Part shown: positions 35,958 through 44,926 of the stretch, piece by piece
Layout: each line of letters begins with the position of its first letter
How positions within the stretch are numbered: position 1 is the first letter of the stretch
The notes under the pieces: model-generated
What the model saw: the letters and a program-made list of their open reading frames with translations, nothing else
What the model was told of the DNA's origin: nothing
Databases searched by the model: none
Position numbers and translations under genes: made by a program
Assembly: GCF_947498515.1 (NCBI RefSeq)
Contig: NZ_CANMKO010000001.1
Location: 558,001-622,000, forward strand
Direction of reading: 5' to 3'
Length of the DNA: 64,000 bases
Origin: an uncultured Pelagimonas sp.
GTDB taxonomy: Bacteria; Pseudomonadota; Alphaproteobacteria; Rhodobacterales; Rhodobacteraceae

Positions 35958-37515
35958 TTTACAGTCCTAGTCGTTTCGGTCGCCTAGAGCTTGGGTTGAA
36001 AACTATTGATTCTAGGATAATCGGGTACTGCCGAATACGTAAAATTCGCTCGTTCTTGGTATTGAAGGAAGGCAAACTGCATGTCGGTCCAGCCCTTTTT
36101 AGATGGCGAATTACGCATTGGACGAGTTAGATTTCGACACGTGCAGTCAGCGGGGATTGAGCACCCGACGTTGGGAATGATCGGTTTTGGGGGCTGTCAC
36201 CAACGGCCCAACGGCTACGCGACTGGGTCACGCCATCCATCGATCTCCGCAACGAAGGATCAGCGCAGATAGTGGTCTTTGCTAAGGCGCACAGCTTATT
36301 GGCATGATGAAAGACCTTACCCGCATCGGTACCAGAAAACACCGAACATCGCTGCTCATGCGGCCACTCTGCGCGGTCGAACGGAGGCTGAGCGGACGAA
36401 ATCACCGTCGACCTACTGCTCCTTTGTATCCGTTCCGTTTCATAGGGGCGCAAAAGACGCCACAGAGTAGAGCCGCTAACCAAGTCACATTTCTAAATTA
36501 CCCCAGATACTAAGGTGGTTGATGCGGGAAGGTCGGTCACTCAGAACTCGATTTCGGGCAATTGATCGGGTGATCTTGTCGGCGAGACCTAGCAAATATT
36601 GCAACACCCTTAGTGGGCACAATGGCAAACCAAGCAACAAGGTGTCGACGGTTGGTGCTAGGTACTTAAATTTCTAGGGTACTAGTCTCGTTACCTGTTG
36701 CTGAGTGTCCCTTAAGGTTGGTGGTAACCTTATGAATTTACTGTCAACAACTGCCTTAACGGACTTTTTGTGGCGTGCCTTAGGGCCTTTGAGGAAGAGG
36801 CGGGCTTGCTTTTCCGGGCGGTCGTTTGTGAGGCATTGCAGTTTGGGGGAGAGAGACCGAATTTCAGCGCAAGCCATTTTCCCTAGTGCCTTACGTAAGC
36901 TTTTCTAGGTATAGGCTTTCGGTCGGCATACCATTCGCGACGATGACCTCATGTTGGTACAGCAGAATATGATGATGTGTCAGGTCGGTCACATCGTGTG
37001 CAACGCCACCTTCAGGCAGCTGTCCCCCGCCGAGGACTGCAACGGCAGCTCAGCGCAGGAAGTGGGCTTTGCAAAGTCGCGGGTTCCGCCCAAAGCTGTC
37101 ATCCAAAAATGGAAGCCATGTTGCGAAGCTGATTCCCGAAAGCGGACATACTAAATTTTCCGATATGTTCTAATCACCCGGGCGGTTAACTTTGGGCTCT
37201 CCGCTGGTCACACAGGTTTTCGAGATGAAATAGCCCGAACAACCTATATTGAATCAGCCTCTTTCCAACACTATAAAGTGTCACCTAAGCAGCTAGCCCT
37301 TTCAATTGAAACCAGCCCAATAAGGCCGCACCCCTCCAATAGATCAGACTTGAACGAACGCGCCTTTCAAGAGGTATCAAAGATACATTGCATTGATCGA
37401 AGTCAGTAAACCGGCACTGTGGATCTGACATGAGTAGCGCTCCACAGTGCCAGTCAATCTTCGAACAATTGGGGCTCACGACGCCGAATACGCCGCCGTG
37501 AAACCGAGAATACGG
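35958..37515. other. About 1.55 kb without a recognisable gene
   Basis: I read both strands and found no domain or conserved protein. The stretch includes a 7-bp hairpin (TAAGGTT at 36713-36719 with AACCTTA at 36726-36732) and the likely terminator of the RTX gene near its right end. The absence of ribosome sites before the short frames, and the decayed transposase on the far side of the RTX gene, suggest degraded DNA, but no parent gene is identified. Confidence 0.6.
37413..37451 (-). terminator. 11-bp perfect inverted repeat downstream of the RTX gene
   Basis: GGCACTGTGGA at 37413-37423 is repeated in reverse as TCCACAGTGCC at 37441-37451 around a 17-nt loop, 64 bp after the RTX stop. A short GGTTTACTGACTT follows on the minus strand, so the U-run is weak. 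It probably ends or stabilises the RTX transcript. Confidence 0.45.
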
Positions 37516-39309
37516 TCAAAAAATCAGGATATTATCCCCCAGCCCTGAAATATCCGACAGGTTGGACAGGGTGATCACATCGCCCCCACCGAAATCAAGG
37601 ACCACAACCCCAGTGCTATCATCGACGAACTGAGCAAGGATCGCTGCCCCATCGGTCAGCCCATCGGTTAGCTCAGACGACAGAAGAAGCGTGTCTCCGC
37701 TGGCTGTGACGTCGAAGTCGGTGATGGTGTCCGTCTCGGTACCCAGAGAAAACCGGAAGGTGTCGTGCCCGTCATCACCCGTCAGCGTATCACTGCCACG
37801 CCCGCCGTCGAGGAGGTCGTCATCCGATCCCCCAAACAGCGCATCGCCGCCATCACCGCCATACAGCCTGTCTTCGCCAGCACCACCATACAGCCTGTCG
37901 CTGTCGTCGTTCCCGGCAATCACGTCATCGCCTGAACGGCCAAGCAACAGATCATCGCCAACACCGCCACGGATCGTATCTTGGCCGCTTCCGCCATCAG
38001 CTGTATCCGCACCGTAATGCCCGAACAAACGGTCATTGCCCGCATCTCCCGAGATATCATCGCGCCCATAGCCACCATGCAGGAGATCATTCCCATCCCC
38101 GCCCGACAGCAAGTCATTGTTGGCCCCGCCAAACATCCGGTCATCGCCAGCACCGCCGTCTAGCGAATCCTGTCCAGAGTTTGCAGTTATCGTATCATTC
38201 CCGTCCCGGCCAAGTAGCACGTCATCGTCATGCCCTCCGCGCAGGAAATCGTCACCCGCACCTCCGTCGAGCTCATCATCTTTGGTGCCGCCGATCAGGA
38301 CATCATCCCCAGCGCCGCCGTCCAATGTGTCCCGGCCGGTACCGCTATCCAACGTGTCGTGACCTTCGTCACCGGACAACTGGTCACCTTCCGTGCCCCC
38401 AGTGATCAGGTCATTGCCCAGACCGCCGCTGATAACGTCGGCCCCTGAGCCACCATCTAGGTCGTCAGAGCCTTCGCCACCGTACATCGTGTCGCTGCCA
38501 CTATCACCTACGATAACATCACTACCACCCTCACCGTTCAGAAGGTCATCGCCGCTGCCACCTTCGATAAGGTCCCACGAGATTCCACCATAAACCTCGT
38601 CGTCACCATGCCCCCCGGCCAAAATGTCATTCCCGACGCCGCCTAGGATGGTATCGTGGCCACTCCCTCCCGCAGCTCTGTCGTTTCCGATGCCGCCTAA
38701 GATCGAATCGTTGCCCCTTCCCCCCCACAGACTGTCATTTCCGGCTTCGCCAAGGATCGTGTCGTGGCCATTACCACCCGAGACGTTATCATCACCGTCA
38801 CCGCCGTTCACACTGTCATTCCCGAAGTCGCCAGTAATCGTATCATTGTCCAACCCACCCGACAGCGTATCGTCGCCGGCATCGCCACGGATCAAATAAT
38901 TGCCGGAAATGTCGTCATCGCCGGGCGTTCCTTCCAAGACAGTATTGCCAATTGTCACTGTGTATTGACCGCTCGAAAAGTTTAAGTGGGACCGTACTTC
39001 AATATAGTAGCTACCCGACACCGACGCGGTAAAACCAAGGCGGCTATCCGAGCCCGGTCCGCCATTGTTATTGTACCCGATTATTTGGCCAGACTCATTT
39101 CGCAGCGCCAAATGGGGGTCTCTCAGCGCGTCAGCCCCGCCCGACCCAAACAGATCAATGATGTAAGTGGTCCCAGCAATCATCTGGATCTCGATCCAGT
39201 CGTCATCAACCCGGGGAGAGATTTCACCAACAAAGCTGTCCTCGACACCCATTTCATAGGTCGTGGACGTATCTTCAGCAGCATCGGTGGTTTCGGTAAT
39301 TACAGCCAT
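37516..39309 (-). CDS. RTX-type secreted calcium-binding protein with N-terminal PPC-like domain
   Basis: A 597-residue acidic protein with no Sec signal. The N-terminal part (about 15-110) resembles a pre-peptidase C-terminal (PPC) beta-sandwich (VDDDWIEIQMIAGTTYIIDL, YYIEVRS). Then come 42 nonapeptide RTX units of the GGxGxDxUx type, running without a single insertion or linker, about 378 residues. The last 80 residues form the capping domain and acidic C-terminus ending DNILIF, the usual type I secretion signal form. No protease, lipase or haemolysin domain is present, and no type I secretion genes are in the window. The ATG at 39309 has AAGGA 8 nt upstream. Likely an extracellular surface or matrix protein. 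Confidence 0.9.
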   Translation of the reverse strand: MAVITETTDAAEDTSTTYEMGVEDSFVGEISPRVDDDWIEIQMIAGTTYIIDLFGSGGADALRDPHLALRNESGQIIGYNNNGGPGSDSRLGFTASVSGSYYIEVRSHLNFSSGQYTVTIGNTVLEGTPGDDDISGNYLIRGDAGDDTLSGGLDNDTITGDFGNDSVNGGDGDDNVSGGNGHDTILGEAGNDSLWGGRGNDSILGGIGNDRAAGGSGHDTILGGVGNDILAGGHGDDEVYGGISWDLIEGGSGDDLLNGEGGSDVIVGDSGSDTMYGGEGSDDLDGGSGADVISGGLGNDLITGGTEGDQLSGDEGHDTLDSGTGRDTLDGGAGDDVLIGGTKDDELDGGAGDDFLRGGHDDDVLLGRDGNDTITANSGQDSLDGGAGDDRMFGGANNDLLSGGDGNDLLHGGYGRDDISGDAGNDRLFGHYGADTADGGSGQDTIRGGVGDDLLLGRSGDDVIAGNDDSDRLYGGAGEDRLYGGDGGDALFGGSDDDLLDGGRGSDTLTGDDGHDTFRFSLGTETDTITDFDVTASGDTLLLSSELTDGLTDGAAILAQFVDDSTGVVVLDFGGGDVITLSNLSDISGLGDNILIF

Positions 39310-39799
39310 TTCAAGGTCCTTTTCACTCACACAACCGTCAAAACAAACGGAATGCTACAATTCTAGATTCTCTACAATTTCCCTGCTGGATAGCATATCT
39401 TTGCATGAAAAACAGGCTCTGATTGAAGAGGCACTAGGCCACTCAACTTTGCAACCTCTATAGTCAGCGCATTTCTGACCGTTGTATTCTTTGCTGCATC
39501 TTTTACGTGAAAACTGACCCTTGAACGGCCACTTTTGCCAAACTAGCAAGATGCCTGAGCAAGCGTAGCGAGTTCACCGTGTTCGCCCGATGTGAAGATC
39601 GATCATGTCTGCTTTGGGCTGACTCCCGTCATCCGGTGTAGCTGTGACAGCGCGTTCAGGGAAAATAGGTAGGGTTACGCCGGTGCAAAACCGCCTTAGC
39701 CCAAAGTGACCTACGTTTGTTTAGCTTGATCGTTTGCGACGTTGCTCGAATACTGATGCCGTGTTTTTCTCTATGCCGATTTTCGTTCTAAAAGGCCTT
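39310..39799. other. Upstream region of the RTX gene, no recognisable gene
   Basis: This 490 bp holds the RTX promoter region and the stretch down to the transposase remnant. It is more AT-rich than the flanking genes. I see no conserved protein and no clear terminal repeat of the insertion sequence. Confidence 0.5.
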
Positions 39800-40300
39800 A
39801 TTTCCCAAATCGGTTGCTGGTCGGACGTCCCTTTTTCCCGGTGGGATTTTCACTATGGTCACTGCGCGGAATAGGCCAAGCGCGATGTCGCCGATGGGCA
39901 CGGCCATGCGGAGCTGTTGCGTTTTCTCGTCGATTTCGAAGTGGGCCTTGCGCCAGATACGCCGTTTCGCACCGCCGTCCCTGCGGGCATTCCGCGTGCC
40001 TTTACCTTTCGCGGCCCGCCAAGCTCATTCAAAGGATGGTGCCAAGAAGGGCGCCTTGATACCAGTGCGATCGATCAACAGGTTTTGCGGACCCTTGCTA
40101 CCACGATAGCGGACGTTCAGCATTGGTTGACGGCGTCGTAGGGTCCTGAAACCCGGCATCGCCCAGTCCAAACCGACAAGCTTCAGCTGGCTTTAAAGGC
40201 ACCTGTTGTTTGCCAAAATGGCACCCCAAAGAGCGTCTTGATCGTCGGGTAGGTCTGGATCAAACCAACCTCTCGCGGCACTTCGTTCCGGAGTGCACCG
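39800..40300 (-). pseudogene. Decayed IS5-family transposase
   Basis: Read on the minus strand from about 40300, the frames give GLIQTYPTIKTLFGVPFWQT, then after a frameshift KLVGLDWAMPGFRTLRRRQ, VRYRGSKGPQNLLIDRTGIK, and, past an in-frame TGA, GTRNARRDGGAKRRIWRKAH and FEIDEKTQQLRM. These follow the order and wording of IS5-family transposases, including the catalytic-core segment LLIDRTGIK and the RRIWRKAH region. The N-terminal part and the C-terminal third are missing or unrecognisable, and at least one frameshift and one stop interrupt it. It marks past insertion-sequence activity in the gene-poor region. Terminal repeats were not found. Edges are approximate. Confidence 0.75.
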
Positions 40301-40395
40301 CCGGTTAGAGGATGGAAACGATCCGCGTCGCTGCAACGCACCTTTGTAATCCGAGCAGTTTGTGCTCATGTCCTTCGTGGGAACCCAGCCTCAGA

Positions 40396-40423
40396 TTTGA
40401 GCAACAAGGCCCCGATAGGGGCC
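40396..40423 (-). terminator. Intrinsic terminator of the DUF4139 gene
   Basis: GGCCCC at 40408-40413 and GGGGCC at 40418-40423 form a six-pair stem around a four-base loop (GATA on the plus strand, TATC in the minus-strand transcript). On the minus strand TTGTTGCT follows. It lies 31 bp after the stop of the gene at 40454. Confidence 0.6.
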
Positions 40424-40453
40424 CTGCTAAGTCTTTGCACACTTTGGAACACC

Positions 40454-42364
40454 TTACATATTGGCGAAAATTGCACGCAGGGATGTTTCAAACCCGCGAA
40501 GCTCTGCCTTGAGCCGATCGCGATCGTCAAAGCTTTTGGCGATTTCGGTTTCGGTTTTATCCAGCGCCTCAAGATAGCGATTGCGCAGCGCATCTTGTTT
40601 GACGGTTTCAAGGTTCTCTAGCAGGCGCTTTTGCTCCTCGCCCAACTCCTTGTAGCGCGTATTGGCGGCGGAATGCGCCTCGCGCACCTCTTCGAACTTC
40701 ACCTTCAAATCGCTGGCCTGTTCAAATGCCGCCTTGTGGGCCGCGCTCAAATCGACCTGACCGCTTTCAATATCGGCAAGTACGGTTGCGAAATCACTGG
40801 CCCCTATGCGGACCCGTTTTTGGTAGGTTTTGCGTTCAACCAGTGAAATTTCACCCATGCTATCCTTGACCGGAGCGGTGATGCGATACACGCCGTTGAT
40901 CTGTTCCGATGACCCGTTTGTGCTGTCCAACTTGCCAAAGCCAACCGGGTGCTCAACGGTGAATACATCCGCCATCTCGGGCAATGTTCCCGAATAGGTG
41001 GTTGTGCGGGTGTCTTCAAAATCCAGCGTCAAACGACCGTCTTGATAGACCACCGTTGTCAAACGAATGCCGCGATCTTCTAGTGTGCGAATGTCGCTCC
41101 CGGTGACGGCGGCAAAGGGCAACAGGGTCGATTGCCCGGCCTGCATTCCCAAAAACGGCGCATCGCCGACAAATCCGTTTTGATCCTGAACCGAGACAAG
41201 CCCCGAGGCCAAAGCCTGATCCGAGGTGATGGACGCCGCCATCAAAATAGTGCCGCGCCGCTCCGCCGGACGATAAAGGCCTCGGATTTTTGGCTCGATC
41301 GCCAGATCAAGATACATCAGGTTGGCGGTGCGCCCGTCCTTGAGGTCAACCGCATCGGGCAGGGCATAGCGCAGGATGCCGCTGCTATCCAATGCATCAC
41401 CGGCTGACGCACTCCCTGATGCCGGGGCCGGGCGCGGGGCGCTTGGCGACGCTGATCTGGCTGAGTTCATTGACAAAAGCCCCATCCCAGCCGGGCTGGC
41501 TTTGACACGGATCGCCTCGGGTTTGGCGGTGTCATCTTTGCTGCGGCTGACGAAATGCGGGTCAATAAGGTCACGCTGAAAGGCCACGGGGGATCCGGTG
41601 GTTAAGGTCAGATCGACCTTGTCCCAATCCGCACCAGATACGTTTTCGAAAGTCGCCCAGCCCTGCAAGCGCCCCTCATCCAACAACAAACGCCAAGAGT
41701 TTTTCCAAGCGGCGGCTTCGGTCACATAGGACAAGTTAATGGCGCGTTGGCTGTCTGCTTCGAGGGTGAGGTCAAATTGGCGGGTGGCTTGGCTCACCTG
41801 TCCGGCATCCAGCGCCTTGGCCAGACGCGCGGCGATCTTTTCGGAAAAGCCAACATTGACGCCGGGCGTAAGGATGAATTCGCTAACACCCGTGCCCGAC
41901 AAAAGAATAACGGCAGCACGATCAACAAGTTCGCCACCCTCAACGGCGGTAAAATGGCGAAGACCCATGACCTGACCGGTGATTTTAGACGTCGCGCTAG
42001 AGAGCGAAACGGTTTCGCCTTTGAGCGCGAACAACAGCTGCTCTGTGTCATGTGGAATGCCGCGGGCAAAGGCTGTCTCGCGCAAGGCCGCCGCGGCAGA
42101 CCCGGGTGTGTCGGTTTGCAAATCAACCACGCCCCCGGCCGGATCGCGCACCACAAGCGACGCCAACACATCGCTTGAGGCGGCTTCGGGCACTGTGAAG
42201 CTGATGAGGTTGCCGTTTGCCTCTGCGCTCATGGTGTAGCGCGCTATCCCGGCCTGACCCAACTCAATCTGGGTGATTTCGGGGGCGGTTTGCGCGGAGG
42301 CAAACCCCGACAGGCAGGTGGTGATCATCAAAAGGGCGGAAAAGCTTGTTTGGAAACGGCGCAT
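40454..42364 (-). CDS. Exported DUF4139 domain protein with C-terminal coiled coil
   Basis: A 636-residue exported protein. The signal peptide (MRRFQTSFSALLMITTCLSG) is cleaved near residue 25. The body matches the DUF4139 type of beta-rich domain (DFEDTRTTTYSGTLPEMADV, KRVRIGASDFAT). A long helical region with heptad-like Glu/Lys/Leu pattern covers the last 90 residues (VKFEEVREAHSAANTRYKEL). The function of the family is unknown; members are surface or periplasmic. The ATG at 42364 follows AAGGAG by 6 nt; the longer in-frame reading upstream is rejected. It is divergent from the small exported protein gene at 42630. Confidence 0.82.
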   Translation of the reverse strand: MRRFQTSFSALLMITTCLSGFASAQTAPEITQIELGQAGIARYTMSAEANGNLISFTVPEAASSDVLASLVVRDPAGGVVDLQTDTPGSAAAALRETAFARGIPHDTEQLLFALKGETVSLSSATSKITGQVMGLRHFTAVEGGELVDRAAVILLSGTGVSEFILTPGVNVGFSEKIAARLAKALDAGQVSQATRQFDLTLEADSQRAINLSYVTEAAAWKNSWRLLLDEGRLQGWATFENVSGADWDKVDLTLTTGSPVAFQRDLIDPHFVSRSKDDTAKPEAIRVKASPAGMGLLSMNSARSASPSAPRPAPASGSASAGDALDSSGILRYALPDAVDLKDGRTANLMYLDLAIEPKIRGLYRPAERRGTILMAASITSDQALASGLVSVQDQNGFVGDAPFLGMQAGQSTLLPFAAVTGSDIRTLEDRGIRLTTVVYQDGRLTLDFEDTRTTTYSGTLPEMADVFTVEHPVGFGKLDSTNGSSEQINGVYRITAPVKDSMGEISLVERKTYQKRVRIGASDFATVLADIESGQVDLSAAHKAAFEQASDLKVKFEEVREAHSAANTRYKELGEEQKRLLENLETVKQDALRNRYLEALDKTETEIAKSFDDRDRLKAELRGFETSLRAIFANM

Positions 42365-42457
42365 GGCGCTCTCCTTTTCAATAAGGCGGGTTGCAATTTG
42401 GCCGCCCCGATAAGGTGCGGTTCTGTCTTCACTAAGCCTGAAGAGTCCACGCATGGC

Positions 42458-42477
42458 ACTGGGGGATTTCCCCCAGT
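42458..42477. promoter_or_regulatory. Perfect palindrome in the divergent promoter region at 42.4 kb
   Basis: ACTGGGGGA at 42458-42466 and TCCCCCAGT at 42469-42477 are perfect reverse complements two bases apart. It lies between the DUF4139 gene and the exported protein gene at 42630. Another GGGG/CCCC inverted pair follows within 40 bp. An operator for a dimeric regulator, possibly the LuxR-type protein at 46938, is plausible. Confidence 0.45.
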
Positions 42478-42629
42478 TTTCCCCGGCACAATTGGGGTGT
42501 TTCCCCGATCCCGCAACCGATCCGCGTTCGGCATGATGAGGATGTCGAGAGGCAAAACACAGCGCCCCTCGACACACAGAAACCTCAATCGCCGGGCGTT
42601 CCGGCATCATCCATAAAGGGATTAAGACC

Positions 42630-43022
42630 ATGTTTGCTAAGACACTTTTCGCCACCGCCATCATCGCTCTTGCCGGAGCCGTTGCCACTCCAAGCCACGC
42701 CCGGGGCAACTGTAAAGACGTCTACGTCATCGCTCACAACGAGACCGGCGGGCTGATCAAAGTGATCGACATGAACTTTATGATTTCGGGATACGGCAAG
42801 AAATCGGAACCGATCCGCAATGTCGACATTCCCAACGGTCAATCGTTTTCCGACACCCGCAATTTTGAACACGCCAACGAGCGTCAGACCCAGGTGACGA
42901 TCCTGTATCGCACCCGCACCAACAACAAGCATTTCAACAAATGGAGCGGCATCAAACGCGCCTCGTCGACCTATCAGGAATGCAAACGCAACCGCACCTT
43001 TAGCGTTGATTTGACGGACTAA
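42630..43022 (+). CDS. Small exported protein of unknown function
   Basis: A 130-residue protein with a clear Sec signal peptide cleaved after SHA near residue 24. The mature part is basic, with two cysteines (NCKDVYVIA and QECKRN) that could form one disulfide joining the ends of the domain, and a beta-rich pattern. I do not recognise the family. AAAGGG precedes the ATG. It is the first gene of a plus-strand row of exported proteins, 37 bp before the next one. Confidence 0.75.
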   Translation: MFAKTLFATAIIALAGAVATPSHARGNCKDVYVIAHNETGGLIKVIDMNFMISGYGKKSEPIRNVDIPNGQSFSDTRNFEHANERQTQVTILYRTRTNNKHFNKWSGIKRASSTYQECKRNRTFSVDLTD

Positions 43023-43059
43023 ACCCAACGATCACCCCCATTTCGCAAAGGACAAACCG

Positions 43060-43977
43060 ATGAAACCTGTAATCAAACGCGTCTTGATGGTGCTGGCCCT
43101 TGGTTTGGCCTCTGCGACCATGGCCCCTCCAACGCAAGCCATCGCCAAAAGCTGTGGTGGCAAAGGTCAAAGCGCCTGTGCATGGCACAAACCCGGCCCG
43201 GAATGCCGCAGGTGGCTCAGAGAGATCGGCGGCATTTGCAAACCCTGCGGGGCACAAGGGCAAAAGGCCTGCAAGATCATCTCCAAGGGCAAGGCCTGCA
43301 AACCGGGCCTGTCCATCAAAAAGGGCAAATGCGTGCCAACAAGCAGCACGTTGATCGGCGGCATCGGCGATACGGTGAGCGGCGTGTTCTCGGGCAAGAA
43401 AAAGGAGAAAGTCCGGGCCGCCAGCAAAAAACACGGGGCCGAAGTGGCCACAATTGCCCGCCAAATCTCGGCCGCTTTGCCAAGCGGTCGTGAGGCTAAG
43501 GCCCTTGTCAAAGCCATCAAGGATCAGGACGGCATCACCTTGCAGCGCCTATTGCGCAACAATCAAGAGTTGCGATCCAGTTTCGACGCTTTGGAGCGCA
43601 TGGGGTTCAAAACCATGACCGTCGGGATCGAAAGCAGCGGCGCGTTTTTCGCCGGCGGGGCCCATGAAACCGGGTTTTCCATGGATCTCGATTTTGACAA
43701 AACGCCCCGGCTTTATACGACGACGTCGCTCTCTGGTGGCTATCATTTTGGTGGTGGCAATGATCTGGTGTTCTCGTTCTTTCGCGCCAGCAACAACCGG
43801 ATTGACGGCCACGCCTTTGGGTCGATTGCGGAATTTGATGCCGGATCAGGGGTTGGGATAAACATGTGGTTTACCGCAAAACCCTTTGATTTCGCGGGGT
43901 TCACCCTTGGGATTGGCATTGGCAGTGTTGGCGGCGGCGGAGCGCTCACCTACGCTTTGACAAAAATCTGGAACTAA
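43060..43977 (+). CDS. Exported cysteine-rich protein with repeated CGxxGQxAC motif
   Basis: A 305-residue exported protein. A signal peptide (about 1-28) is followed by a cysteine-rich region with two copies of the motif CGxxGQxAC (CGGKGQSAC and CGAQGQKAC) and further cysteines up to residue 92. A helical linker rich in Lys and Arg (about 105-170) leads to a glycine-rich beta region (about 185-305) with alternating hydrophobic residues, which looks like a membrane-associated or barrel-like domain. I do not recognise a named family. AAGGAC precedes the ATG and a strong terminator follows the stop. Confidence 0.75.
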   Translation: MKPVIKRVLMVLALGLASATMAPPTQAIAKSCGGKGQSACAWHKPGPECRRWLREIGGICKPCGAQGQKACKIISKGKACKPGLSIKKGKCVPTSSTLIGGIGDTVSGVFSGKKKEKVRAASKKHGAEVATIARQISAALPSGREAKALVKAIKDQDGITLQRLLRNNQELRSSFDALERMGFKTMTVGIESSGAFFAGGAHETGFSMDLDFDKTPRLYTTTSLSGGYHFGGGNDLVFSFFRASNNRIDGHAFGSIAEFDAGSGVGINMWFTAKPFDFAGFTLGIGIGSVGGGGALTYALTKIWN

Positions 43978-43981
43978 TGGC

Positions 43982-44015
43982 GCGTCCCCCTCTAGGCTGA
44001 GGGGGCGCATTTTCT
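43982..44015 (+). terminator. Intrinsic terminator after the CGxxGQxAC protein gene
   Basis: GCG and CCCCCTC pair with GAGGGGG and CGC around a 6-nt loop (one bulged T), followed by ATTTTCTATT. The hairpin begins a few bases after the stop codon at 43977. Confidence 0.8.
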
Positions 44016-44041
44016 ATTCTTCAATTTGACGGAGCCTTTGC

Positions 44042-44920
44042 ATGAAACTCTCCCCAATGTCCCTTATCGCCTTTGTCGGCTTGTTGCCAAATTTGGCCCA
44101 TAGCGCCGACACCGACACGTTGATGTCTTTGCGCGATGCCATCGCCCCCCAAGAATGCTCCCTATCGGAGGACATCGAAAGCCAGCCCTTTGGGTCCGGA
44201 ACGCTGTATCAAATCCCCTGCCGGGCCACTATTGCCGATATGCTTTATGTGATGATTTTGGAAACCGAGACCGGATTGACACCGCTTTTCTTTCCTTTGT
44301 TTAGCACATCACTTGAGGCCGACCCAGACACCGGCGGGGCCCCTTTTCAGATGCAAACCGGGCGTATTGGCGTGACACCGATCATTTCGTCGCCTGACAT
44401 CCGGGCCGATGTTCGCACGATTTCAACCCGCGAACGCATCGCGCCGGGTGTCGCGGACGGGCATTTTTCCACCAGCTACCAAGTTAACGGTTTCGGTCCT
44501 GAATTGCTCGACGCCTATGTCGATATCCAAGGTCAGGACAGGATGTGGATTTGGCCGATCATTATGCCGCCCAAGGACCTTCACCAAGAGATTGGGTTAT
44601 CACATGATTTAGGTGTGTTTCGCCCGTTAGAGACGCCGCAGATCACGATGATGGACCCCAAAACAATCGCCACACATCTGGATCTGGATTTTCCAAGCGT
44701 CGAAGAAGGGCACCCCTATATCGACATCAAAATAGAGCAGGAGGGGAACAGCCTTGCCGCCAATGTCATTTCGGCGGGATGGGCAGATGATTCCGTTGCA
44801 GGAGAGGTTTTTCGGGTTCTGATGGAAAAACACGGTGATCTTTGGAGGGTCACGGGGTTGGGTGTTTTGACAATCTGCGGGCGCGGCGACAAACGCCTGA
44901 CGGATGGGCGATGCCCCTAG
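44042..44920 (+). CDS. Exported protein of unknown function
   Basis: A 292-residue protein with a Sec signal peptide (cleavage after AHS near residue 22). Four cysteines are visible (QECSLSE, IPCRATI, TICGRG and GRCP), enough for two disulfides in the periplasm. The C-terminal quarter (WRVTGLGVLTICGRG) resembles proteins that measure or bind in the periplasm, but I cannot name a family. GACGGAG precedes the ATG. It ends 6 bp from the convergent histidine kinase gene and lies behind the terminator of the gene before it, so it has its own promoter. Confidence 0.72.
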   Translation: MKLSPMSLIAFVGLLPNLAHSADTDTLMSLRDAIAPQECSLSEDIESQPFGSGTLYQIPCRATIADMLYVMILETETGLTPLFFPLFSTSLEADPDTGGAPFQMQTGRIGVTPIISSPDIRADVRTISTRERIAPGVADGHFSTSYQVNGFGPELLDAYVDIQGQDRMWIWPIIMPPKDLHQEIGLSHDLGVFRPLETPQITMMDPKTIATHLDLDFPSVEEGHPYIDIKIEQEGNSLAANVISAGWADDSVAGEVFRVLMEKHGDLWRVTGLGVLTICGRGDKRLTDGRCP

Positions 44921-44926
44921 GGTCCG

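Noticed and set aside
37691-38899. Plus-strand open frames rich in Pro and Ser opposite the RTX gene
   Set aside because: They arise from reading the repeated Gly/Asp codons of the RTX array backwards and carry no start signals.
37796-38900. Repetitive DNA in the RTX gene as a possible CRISPR or tandem array
   Set aside because: The 27-bp periodicity is that of nonapeptide codons; there are no constant repeats with variable spacers.
39773-40141. Plus-strand frame with one in-frame TAG, first taken as a disrupted gene
   Set aside because: The minus strand of the same stretch reads as an IS5-type transposase core over several segments, which explains the open frame better.
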